12,937 bases of DNA. Origin: an uncultured Chloroflexota bacterium. Lineage in GTDB: Bacteria > Chloroflexota > Dehalococcoidia > Dehalococcoidales > RBG-16-60-22. Position numbers and translations under genes: made by a program. Positions 7,575 through 12,937 of this stretch are shown here, in pieces. The notes under the pieces were generated by a model. That model was given only the letters and a program-made list of their open reading frames with translations, was not told the DNA's origin and searched no databases. Positions within the stretch are counted from its first letter, which is position 1. Every line of letters begins with the position of its first letter. The DNA lies in NCBI GenBank assembly GCA_903915565.1, contig CAIWTG010000088.1:1-12937 (forward strand). Direction: 5' to 3'.

Positions 7575-8726
7575 TTAAGGAATAAATGTGGTGGAGCCGG
7601 TCTGGGAGGTATCATAGCCCCCCACCCCATTTACTATTTTCTTAAATTCACCGCTATTGATGATTTCCAGCATCGGAGCAAAGCGCTGACTTTTATAGTT
7701 AGACATCGGTATAACCAGGTCATAACGTTCCCGGAACATTGGCATAAAATTCAACCCGCAGCTGATTGCTGCCGCCTCGATGCCTAGGCCAACATCAGCA
7801 TCCCCGCGGGCGATGTGCGAGGCGACCGCCAGGTGAGTATTGAATTCGGTTTCGTAGCCCTTGATTTCGAGAGGAGAAATCCCCTCTTTTTTTAGCTGGA
7901 GGTCAAGTAGAACGCGCGTGCCCGATCCTCCCTGACGGTTCACAAAAGTAACATCGGGGCGTTTTAAATCTTCAAGGTTTTTGATTTTATGAGGATTGCC
8001 CTTTTTGACCATTAATCCCTGGATGCGGTAGGAAAGATTAACGATAGCCAGTTCCCTGCCCGGGAGAATCCTTTTGACGTAGGGATAATTATATTCGCCG
8101 GTTTCTTCATCCAGCAGATGCGTGCCAGCCATGTCTGCCCTTTCTTCCTGCAGGGCGATAAGGCCACCCAGGCTGCCGGCATGAATTACCTCGGTTTCCA
8201 GGTTAGCGACTTTTTGCCGGAGTAAATCAAGGAGGATATTCAACGCGAGGTCATGACTGCCGACGATGCGAATGACGCTGCCTTTTTCCGGTGCGACAGC
8301 TGTCTCTACGGGTTTGTTGATTTCTGATTGTCTTTCCTCGCGCCATCTTTCCAGACTTAAATAGAAAGCGGCTTCCAGGTCTTCGGGGCTGTAGCCCTGG
8401 CTAAGCGACTTGATAATATCGTCGTTCATGTTTTCCAGCAGCTTTTTCTGCCGGCCGGCTTTAACGTCCGAGACAATATCCTGGGGCTTAACGCTGGTGC
8501 CGCCGCCGCGGCGGGATACTAAAATTTGTTCCTGTTCCAGTTTAAGATAGGCTCGGCAGACAGTATTGGGATTGATTTTAAGTATATGGGACAACTGCCG
8601 GATGGACGGCAAACGGTCGCCGGGCTTTACCTGCTCCATAGCTATAAGCTGACGCAGCTGCTCGGCTATCTGCTGATAAATAGGCGTGGCAGAGTGGTAA
8701 TCAAGTTTTATGTCTAATTCTTCCAT
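7575..8726 (-). CDS. GntR-type regulator fused to a PBP-like (molybdate-binding-type) domain
   Basis: A 383-residue transcription factor with two parts. Residues 1-80 are a GntR winged helix of the YtrA-like kind: ATPIYQQIAEQLRQLI, PGDRLPSIRQLS, INPNTVCRAYLKLEQ and the wing RRGGGTSV. After a helical linker (about 85-148), residues 150-383 form a periplasmic-binding-protein-like domain with IRIVGSHDLAL, HAGSLGGL (182-189), NRQGGSGTR (263-271), ARGDADVGLG (306-315) and a final LEIINSGEFKK. This second domain resembles the PBP-like family found with molybdate/tungstate-related proteins and in one-component regulators, so it likely senses a small ligand, perhaps an oxyanion or organic acid. Standard YtrA-type regulators lack such a domain. 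No Shine-Dalgarno precedes the ATG. The hydrolase follows 31 nt downstream and may be a target of this regulator. Confidence 0.88.
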   Translation of the reverse strand: MEELDIKLDYHSATPIYQQIAEQLRQLIAMEQVKPGDRLPSIRQLSHILKINPNTVCRAYLKLEQEQILVSRRGGGTSVKPQDIVSDVKAGRQKKLLENMNDDIIKSLSQGYSPEDLEAAFYLSLERWREERQSEINKPVETAVAPEKGSVIRIVGSHDLALNILLDLLRQKVANLETEVIHAGSLGGLIALQEERADMAGTHLLDEETGEYNYPYVKRILPGRELAIVNLSYRIQGLMVKKGNPHKIKNLEDLKRPDVTFVNRQGGSGTRVLLDLQLKKEGISPLEIKGYETEFNTHLAVASHIARGDADVGLGIEAAAISCGLNFMPMFRERYDLVIPMSNYKSQRFAPMLEIINSGEFKKIVNGVGGYDTSQTGSTTFIP

Positions 8727-8738
8727 CTTAAACTAATA

Positions 8739-8772
8739 CAAGTATAAACCAGAATAGGGCAAGTATACCAGA
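8739..8772. repeat. Direct repeat CAAGTATA...CCAGA, possible operator
   Basis: CAAGTATAAACCAGA (8739-8753) is followed by CAAGTATACCAGA (8760-8772). The starts are 21 bases apart, about two helical turns, placing the copies on one DNA face. One copy covers the candidate -10 of the regulator gene and the other lies just downstream of its predicted start. This would suit autoregulation by the GntR-type protein; the link is inferred. Confidence 0.4.
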
Positions 8773-8790
8773 TTACGCTAGTAAAGTAAA
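8762..8790 (-). promoter_or_regulatory. Candidate promoter of the GntR/PBP-like regulator gene
   Basis: On the minus strand TTTACT (8785-8790) and TATACT (8762-8767) are separated by 17 nt. The -10 matches consensus at five of six positions and the -35 at four. Transcription would start near 8755, giving a leader of about 30 nt before the ATG at 8726. Confidence 0.5.
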
Positions 8791-8805
8791 AAAGGGTGGC
8801 GGGGC

Positions 8806-8834
8806 TTGACAATAGAACATCTGTTCTATACAAT
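8806..8834 (+). promoter_or_regulatory. imuB promoter with an SOS box in the spacer
   Basis: TTGACA (8806-8811), a 17-nt spacer and TACAAT (8829-8834) make a near-consensus sigma-70-type promoter. The spacer holds a LexA-type operator. The predicted transcription start, about seven bases past the -10, is within roughly five bases of the imuB ATG at 8845, so the mRNA would be leaderless or nearly so. This agrees with the absence of a Shine-Dalgarno sequence. Confidence 0.8.
8813..8828. promoter_or_regulatory. LexA/SOS box GAAC-N4-GTTC
   Basis: TAGAACATCTGTTCTA has perfect six-base arms and contains GAAC (8815-8818) and GTTC (8823-8826) separated by four bases. This is the operator form of Bacillus- and actinobacterial-type LexA proteins. 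It fills the space between -35 and -10, so bound repressor would block RNA polymerase directly. The neighbouring imuB/dnaE2 genes are classic SOS targets, which strengthens the call. Confidence 0.85.
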
Positions 8835-8844
8835 ATATCTGCCT

Positions 8845-10029
8845 ATGAAAATACTATGTGTGCTGCTGCCCCATTTCCCCTGGCGGTGCGAGGTACGGAG
8901 GAATCCGGCACTCGCCGACCGGGCGGCTATAGTGGTGCAGTCTAAAGACACCGTCAGCTCGCAAAAGGTGGTGGTGGACTGGTCGCCGGAGCTTGCAGGG
9001 CTGGCCCGCGATATGCCCCTCCAGCAGGCGCTCGCCCGCCATGACAGCGCCGCACTAATCCCATCCGATATCCCCTGTTACCGCTCTGCCTTTAAGGAAA
9101 TACTGGACGGTCTGGAGCAGGTCAGCCCGCTGGTGGAAGGCAAAGACCTGGGCTGCGTCTACATCAGCGCGGACGGGCTGCACCTGATTTACCCTAACGA
9201 TAGCGCCCTGATTAACGCCGTCAGAGAAGTCACAGCGGACTTTATGCCGCAGATGGGCATCGCGGGTAACAAGTTCCTGGCGTCGCTAGCGGCGCAGCAA
9301 AGCCAGCCGGACGACTGCAAGATTTTTTGGGGCGACGCTGCGTCTTTCCTTAAAGACCTCCCCTGCGATGTCCTTCCGATATCATTAAAAAGCCGGGGCA
9401 AACTGCACGACTTCGGTCTCCGTAAGCTGGGACAGGTAGCCGCCATGTCCCCAGGGCCTTTACAGTCGCAGTTCGGCCTGGAAGGCAAGCGCATCTGGGA
9501 GCTGGCGCAGGGCATTGATAATACGCCCCTCCTCCCCCGTTTTATGGAGGAGGTCATCGAGGAAAGCGTCACACTGCCTTCGGTGACCGTCTCCATGGAC
9601 GCCATTGTAACGTCGGCAGAATCTATTCTTTTGCGCATCCTGCCGGATATCGTCCGGCGGGGCTTTGGCATCCGCAATCTTAAGCTGTGGACGCGCACCT
9701 GGAACGCCGAGCACTGGGAACGGGATATCAATTTCAAAGAGCCGGCGATGGATATCAAAAACGCCATCGCCCGCCTCAAGCGCGCCCTGGAGGACTATCC
9801 CCAGCCCGGACCCGTCGAGCAGGTGGGCATCAGGGTTAACCGGCTGGGCTATCCGCTGGGGCGGCAGAGAAACCTCTTCGCCGACATCCGCGCGCAGGAG
9901 CATCTAGCGGACGACATTAAACAGCTGGAGCTTAAGCTGGGCAACCCCCAGATATATAAAGTAAAGGAAGTGGAACCGTGGTCGAGAATACCGGAAAGAC
10001 GGTACGCGCTGACACCTACAAGCCGGTAA
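8845..10029 (+). CDS. imuB: ImuB-like Y-family polymerase homologue (mutasome subunit)
   Basis: A 394-residue Y-family (DinB/UmuC) protein of the ImuB kind, which in other bacteria bridges the sliding clamp and DnaE2 during damage-induced mutagenesis. The first catalytic block, D-x-D in active polymerases, reads VLLPHF here (6-11), and the second, S-x-DE, reads SADGL (108-112), so D110 remains but the Glu is Gly. Polymerase activity is therefore unlikely. A helix-hairpin-helix-like region lies near 186-224 (LHDFGLRKLG), with the little-finger region after about 245. QRNLF at 341-345 fits the clamp-binding consensus Q-x-x-L-F. The end, EPWSRIPERRYAL, is typical of this family. I start at the ATG at 8845; an in-frame TTG at 8806 is part of the -35 hexamer and cannot be the start. 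The following small gene overlaps by 52 nt. Confidence 0.92.
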   Translation: MKILCVLLPHFPWRCEVRRNPALADRAAIVVQSKDTVSSQKVVVDWSPELAGLARDMPLQQALARHDSAALIPSDIPCYRSAFKEILDGLEQVSPLVEGKDLGCVYISADGLHLIYPNDSALINAVREVTADFMPQMGIAGNKFLASLAAQQSQPDDCKIFWGDAASFLKDLPCDVLPISLKSRGKLHDFGLRKLGQVAAMSPGPLQSQFGLEGKRIWELAQGIDNTPLLPRFMEEVIEESVTLPSVTVSMDAIVTSAESILLRILPDIVRRGFGIRNLKLWTRTWNAEHWERDINFKEPAMDIKNAIARLKRALEDYPQPGPVEQVGIRVNRLGYPLGRQRNLFADIRAQEHLADDIKQLELKLGNPQIYKVKEVEPWSRIPERRYALTPTSR

Positions 10030-10262
10030 ACACGCCGTCCGCACTGCAGGTGGCAGAGGGCGCTTTAGGGTTACCGCTGGCCGTCAAACTAAAACGGCGG
10101 GAGGCGGTCATATCCATCGAGGACAGGTGGCGCATTGACGACGAGTGGTGGCGCGCCGAACCGGTTTCCAGATTATACTATAATGTGCTGCTCACCTCCG
10201 GACAGCGGCTGGTGCTTTATAAAGACCTCGTTGGCGGGGGCTGGTACGAGCAGGAGTATTAA
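9978..10262 (+). CDS. DUF6504-like protein, detached C-terminal module of ImuB
   Basis: A 94-residue protein whose second half, DRWRIDDEWWR (47-57), PVSRLYYNVLL, LVLYKDLVGGGWYEQEY, matches what I recall of the DUF6504-type module found at the C-terminus of, or just after, ImuB-like proteins. The WW and final W-Y-x-x-x-Y pattern is distinctive. It is in the -1 frame relative to imuB and overlaps its last 52 nt. The GTG start at 9978 is preceded by AAAGGA at 9963-9968, a plausible ribosome binding site nine bases away, so coupled translation with imuB is likely. Its own N-terminal twelve or so residues are simply the other frame of the conserved imuB tail, and a later start is possible. The role is presumably in the ImuB/DnaE2 complex; the biochemical function of the module is not known to me. 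Confidence 0.8.
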   Translation: MVENTGKTVRADTYKPVNTPSALQVAEGALGLPLAVKLKRREAVISIEDRWRIDDEWWRAEPVSRLYYNVLLTSGQRLVLYKDLVGGGWYEQEY

Positions 10263-10348
10263 GGGGAGTTAACAGTTTTTAGTTATCAGTTGTTAGTTGG
10301 GGAAAAGGGGTGGGGACTTTAAACCAATAATTATAAAAAGGAGAACAA
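10263..10348 (+). other. Intergenic gap with degenerate GTTA(T/G)(C/T)AGTT-like repeats
   Basis: Between the DUF6504-like and DUF3795 genes, positions 10268-10300 contain a run of related short words (GTTAACAGTT, TTAGTTATCAGTT, GTTAGTT), followed by a G-rich stretch. Such loosely repeated words are common in intergenic DNA of many bacteria. I see no strong hairpin followed by T-residues and no SOS box, so the cassette could be transcribed through. AAGGAG at 10339-10344 serves the next gene. Confidence 0.4.
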
Positions 10349-10696
10349 ATGGAAAAAATGATTGCCTATTGCGGACTGGTTTGCTCGGACTGCGGTGCTT
10401 TCATCGCTACGCAAAAGAACGACGACAAAATGCGGGCAGAGGTCGCCGCCAAGTGGACCAAGGATTACAATTATAATTTTAAGCCGGAGGACATTAACTG
10501 CGACGGCTGCCTGCCGGCGACCGTTAAAGCCATCGATCACCTCAACATTTGTCCCATCAGAAAGTGCGGTATGACCAAGGGCGTCAAGAACTGCGGCTGG
10601 TGCGCTGACTATTCCTGTTCTATAACCGAGGAGTTTTTCAAAATGGTGCCAGCCTGCAAAAAGACGCTGGACGCCATAAACCAGTCGAGGGGCTAA
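10349..10696 (+). CDS. DUF3795 cysteine-rich protein
   Basis: A 115-residue protein with the DUF3795 opening, IAYCGLVCSDCGAFIAT (5-21). It has eleven cysteines: C8, C12, C15, C51, C54, C68, C73, C82, C85, C90 and C103, arranged as C-x3-C-x2-C, C-x2-C (CDGC), C-x4-C (CPIRKC) and C-x2-C-x4-C (CGWCADYSC). This suggests a zinc or iron-sulfur site, although the biochemical function of the family is unknown. A strong ribosome binding site (AAGGAG) precedes the ATG by a few bases. It sits inside the imuB-dnaE2 cassette on the same strand, which is unusual company. It could be a late insertion or a passenger rather than part of the mutasome. No signal peptide or membrane segment is seen. Confidence 0.88.
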   Translation: MEKMIAYCGLVCSDCGAFIATQKNDDKMRAEVAAKWTKDYNYNFKPEDINCDGCLPATVKAIDHLNICPIRKCGMTKGVKNCGWCADYSCSITEEFFKMVPACKKTLDAINQSRG

Positions 10697-10711
10697 GGAG
10701 AAAAGGAGTGG

Positions 10712-10797
10712 TGTCATTCTGGCGTAGGCCAGAATCCATTGAGCACACTAAGATATGCTGAATTTAAAGGTGGATTCCAGCCTTCGCTGGAATGACA
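10712..10797. repeat. Inverted pair of REP-like hairpin repeats
   Basis: Two 27-bp units face each other: 10712-10738 (starts TGTCATTCTGG, ends AGAATCCA) and 10771-10797 (starts TGGATTCCAG, ends GGAATGACA). They match at 22 of 27 positions when one is inverted. Each forms its own perfect hairpin: ATTCTGGC/GCCAGAAT around GTAG, and ATTCCAGC/GCTGGAAT around CTTC. Four of the five differences occur as pairs that keep the stems complementary; the fifth is in the loop. The pair fills most of the 119-nt gap before dnaE2. GTCATTC...GAATCCA-type palindromes are known dispersed repeats in many bacteria, similar in layout to REP doublets. No transposase gene is adjacent. Confidence 0.85.
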
Positions 10798-10815
10798 GTG
10801 TATTGGTGAACTATC

Positions 10816-12937
10816 ATGTACGCCGAACTTCATTGCCACAGCTATTATTCTTTCCACGACGGAGCATCGTCGCTGGAAGAGCTGATGGTGCGCGCCAAAG
10901 AACTGGGCTACCGCGCCCTGGCCATTACCGACCACGATAACCTCTGCGGGGCGATGTGCTTTGCCCAACTCGCCAAATCCTTAGAGATACACGGGATAAT
11001 CGGGGCGGAGGTGACCATCGCCCCCGCCACAAGGTCCTTCGGTCGTAACGACGGGTCGGGGCTCCCTCAAGATGACAGCCCCGCAAACTTTCATATCACC
11101 CTGCTCGCTAAAGACGGGCAGGGCTATAAAAACCTCTGTCGCCTGATTACCGCCGCCCAAAACTCCGGCGAACGCAACGACCCCGCCCTACCCCCCAACC
11201 TATTAAAAGAACACGCCGCTGGACTGATTGCGCTGTCGGGCTGTCCCCAGGGGGAGCTGGCGCAACTGGTAGCGAAAAATCGTTTGGCCGAAGCCAAAAG
11301 CCTGATAAAGCAATATTTAGAATGGTTTGGTTTAGACAACTATTATATCGAGCTGCAGCAGAACCTCGCCTTTGGCGATACGGCGCGCAACACTGCCCTG
11401 CTCAAGCTGGCTAAAGAAACCGGCGCGCAAGTCGTCGCCACCGGCAACGTTCACTACCACGTCAGGGAACGACATCAGCTGCAGGACTGCCTGGTGGCGG
11501 TGAAAAACTGTAAAAGCCTTGAGGAAACCCACCGCGAGAGACGCCCCAACTCCGAGTATTATTTAAGGTCAACGGAAGAGATGACAAGCCTTTTCCGCGA
11601 CTGCCCGGAGGCTCTGGAAAACACCGTCAAAATCGCCGAGCGGTGCACGCTGGACCTGACCAGGGACCTGGGCTATATCTTTCCCGACTACCCCACGCCG
11701 GATGGCTTTACGTCGCAGACATATCTGGAAAAACTTTGCCACGAGGCGGCGATAAGGCGGTACGGGGCTACCACGCCTGCGGTGCAAAAACGCCTGGACG
11801 AAGAGTTCACGCTGATTAAGAAATACAGCCTGGCGGGCTTTCTGCTAATGTATCACGAGGTCATTAAACTGGGACGGGAGGTGATGATAGACCTGGGCCT
11901 AAGCGACCCCTCCCTGACGCTGGAGGAAAACCCGCCGGGGAGGGGGCGCGGCTCATCGGTGGCTTTGCTGGTGGGCTACCTCATCGGGCTATCGCACATC
12001 GACCCGCTGCAATACAATCTCTCTCTGGAGCGTTTCCTCCCTGCCGACACGATGTCCACCGTGCCGGATATAGATTTAGACTTCCCGCGCTCCATCCGGG
12101 AGGAGCTTATCCTGCGCACCCATCAAAAGTGGGGCTGGCAGCACGCCGTCCTCACCGGCTCTGTCGCCACCTACCAGATTAAGGGCGCGGTGCGGGACTT
12201 GGGCAAAGCGTTAGGGCTGCCGGAGGCGGAAATCGACCACCTGGCCAAGCAGAGCGATTGGGGCAGCGCCAAAAAACTCGGCAAGAAGATGGCGCGGATG
12301 CCCAGCTTTAAAGAAAAGGTGGACGCCCCGGTCTGGCGTGATTTGATAAGGCTTTCCGCCGAGTTAGACGGCTTCCCCAAGTACGCGGGTCAGCACCCCG
12401 GCGGCATGATTCTATCCTCCACCCCCCTCATAGATATCGTGCCCGTCCAGCGGGGTGCTATAGAAGGGCGGTACGTCTGCCAGTGGGACAAGGACAGCAT
12501 TGACGACGCGGGATTCGTGAAAATAGACTTCCTGGCACTGGGCGCGCTATCACAGCTGCAAGACGCCGTGGAACTGATTAAAGCCCGCACCGGCGAAAGA
12601 ATCGATATGTCCCGCATCGACTTCGAGGATGCCAAAGTCTACGACATGCTCTGCAAGGGCGATACTATAGGCATCTTCCAGGTGGAATCCGCCGCCCAGA
12701 TGCAGAACATCACCCGCCTGCGCCCGCGCAACCTGCTGGACATGGCGCACGAGGTGGCGGCGGTGCGCCCCGGCGTCGGCGTCAATCATGGTGTACAGGA
12801 TTACCTGCTGCGGCGCACTAAAAAGAAACCCGTTACCTATGACTGCCCTTTAGAAGAGCGGGCGCTGGAGCGCACTCTGGGGATTATCCTTTTCCAGGAC
12901 CAGGTAAACCAGCTGGCGATAGATGTGGCGGGTTTTG
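10816..12937 (+). CDS. dnaE2: DnaE2-type error-prone DNA polymerase III alpha subunit (3' end outside window)
   Basis: An open frame of 707 codons without a stop runs off the window; full-length relatives have about 1000-1100 residues. The N-terminal PHP domain shows H6-C-H8, ITDH (D39, H40), E65 in GAEV, H93 and GNVHYH (210-215). The C-family polymerase core follows: GRGSS (402-406), PDIDLDF (417-423) with catalytic D420 and D422, and VKIDFLAL with the third aspartate D571. The DnaE2-like start without N-terminal extension, and the imuB neighbourhood, point to the damage-induced translesion polymerase rather than the replicative DnaE. Residues about 70-91 form an extra segment inside the PHP domain that looks repeat-derived. 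The ATG has only a weak GGTGA upstream. Still missing are the rest of the polymerase core and the clamp-binding and OB-type C-terminal parts. Confidence 0.92.
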   Translation, partial: MYAELHCHSYYSFHDGASSLEELMVRAKELGYRALAITDHDNLCGAMCFAQLAKSLEIHGIIGAEVTIAPATRSFGRNDGSGLPQDDSPANFHITLLAKDGQGYKNLCRLITAAQNSGERNDPALPPNLLKEHAAGLIALSGCPQGELAQLVAKNRLAEAKSLIKQYLEWFGLDNYYIELQQNLAFGDTARNTALLKLAKETGAQVVATGNVHYHVRERHQLQDCLVAVKNCKSLEETHRERRPNSEYYLRSTEEMTSLFRDCPEALENTVKIAERCTLDLTRDLGYIFPDYPTPDGFTSQTYLEKLCHEAAIRRYGATTPAVQKRLDEEFTLIKKYSLAGFLLMYHEVIKLGREVMIDLGLSDPSLTLEENPPGRGRGSSVALLVGYLIGLSHIDPLQYNLSLERFLPADTMSTVPDIDLDFPRSIREELILRTHQKWGWQHAVLTGSVATYQIKGAVRDLGKALGLPEAEIDHLAKQSDWGSAKKLGKKMARMPSFKEKVDAPVWRDLIRLSAELDGFPKYAGQHPGGMILSSTPLIDIVPVQRGAIEGRYVCQWDKDSIDDAGFVKIDFLALGALSQLQDAVELIKARTGERIDMSRIDFEDAKVYDMLCKGDTIGIFQVESAAQMQNITRLRPRNLLDMAHEVAAVRPGVGVNHGVQDYLLRRTKKKPVTYDCPLEERALERTLGIILFQDQVNQLAIDVAGF
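11029..11079 (+). repeat. Repeat-like segment inside the dnaE2 PHP coding region
   Basis: This stretch includes GGTCCTTCGGTCG, the small palindrome GTCGTAACGAC, and CCCTCAAGATGACAG. It resembles the CCTTCG...CTCA-x-GATGACA repeats seen between genes in several bacteria, yet here it is read in frame. It encodes a Gly/Asp/Ser/Pro-rich, low-conservation segment between conserved strands of the PHP domain. The match to a dispersed repeat is from memory and needs a genome search. Confidence 0.45.

Noticed and set aside
7544..7630. Longer start for the metallo-beta-lactamase-fold gene
   Set aside because: The extension overlaps the end of the regulator gene, is proline-rich and unlike the family. 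A good ribosome binding site precedes the ATG at 7543.
7725..7735. GTTC...GAAC string as a second SOS box
   Set aside because: The half-sites are in the opposite order to GAAC-N4-GTTC, and the site is inside the regulator coding region.
8806..8844. Longer imuB start at the TTG at 8806
   Set aside because: The TTG is part of the TTGACA -35 hexamer, and the extension would be translated from the promoter and SOS box. The ATG at 8845 begins the conserved protein.
9189..9779. 196-codon open frame on the minus strand
   Set aside because: It is antisense to imuB, with Ser/Arg-rich composition typical of a shadow frame.
10268..10300. Short repeated GTTA/CAGTT words as a CRISPR or designed tandem array
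   Set aside because: The words are short and degenerate with no uniform spacers, so this is low-complexity intergenic DNA.
10755..10940. Small open frame on the plus strand before and into dnaE2
   Set aside because: It is built from the right-hand hairpin repeat and the wrong frame of dnaE2, with no ribosome binding site.

Overview
This 12.9 kb stretch is ordinary protein-coding bacterial DNA of roughly balanced base composition. It holds twelve genes I can support, no rRNA or tRNA, no CRISPR array and no insertion sequence. The gene types suggest an anaerobic member of the Chloroflexota, perhaps class Dehalococcoidia. The pointers are a GntR-type regulator fused to a PBP-like domain, an ACMSD-like amidohydrolase, an ImuB whose C-terminal module is a separate gene, and palindromic repeats near and inside genes. 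This placement is inference, and a Gram-positive clostridial lineage is the main alternative.

Region 1 (144-3365, + strand) is a tight three-gene cassette: an amidohydrolase-2/ACMSD-like protein whose first metal His is replaced by Tyr, a PatB/MalY-type PLP enzyme, and a two-domain cupin with a proline-rich linker. Spacings of 36 and 3 nt suggest co-transcription. The substrate is unknown.

Region 2 (3362-8726, - strand) reads, in transcription order, GntR/PBP-like regulator, metallo-beta-lactamase-fold hydrolase, polar amino acid ABC importer (binding protein, permease, ATPase) and an EamA-type transporter. The last gene meets the bicupin gene tail to tail, and their stop codons overlap at TTAA. 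The regulator has a candidate promoter with a duplicated CAAGTATA element, which could be an autoregulatory operator.

Region 3 (8806-12937, + strand) is an SOS-type mutagenesis cassette. A near-consensus promoter (TTGACA, 17 nt, TACAAT) carries a GAAC-N4-GTTC LexA-type box filling its spacer. It drives imuB, apparently from a leaderless or nearly leaderless mRNA. Next come a small overlapping gene for the split-off ImuB C-terminal (DUF6504-like) module, a cysteine-rich DUF3795 protein, and dnaE2, which runs off the window with 707 codons present. No imuA or lexA is visible. A pair of inverted hairpin repeats with stem-preserving differences lies before dnaE2, and a repeat-like stretch appears to add about 22 residues inside the PHP domain of DnaE2.

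The most interesting part is the imuB-dnaE2 region: its promoter geometry, the split ImuB, the inserted DUF3795 gene and the repeat material. I do not see a clearly unprecedented system. The amidohydrolase/PatB/bicupin cassette is the part whose chemistry is least explained.
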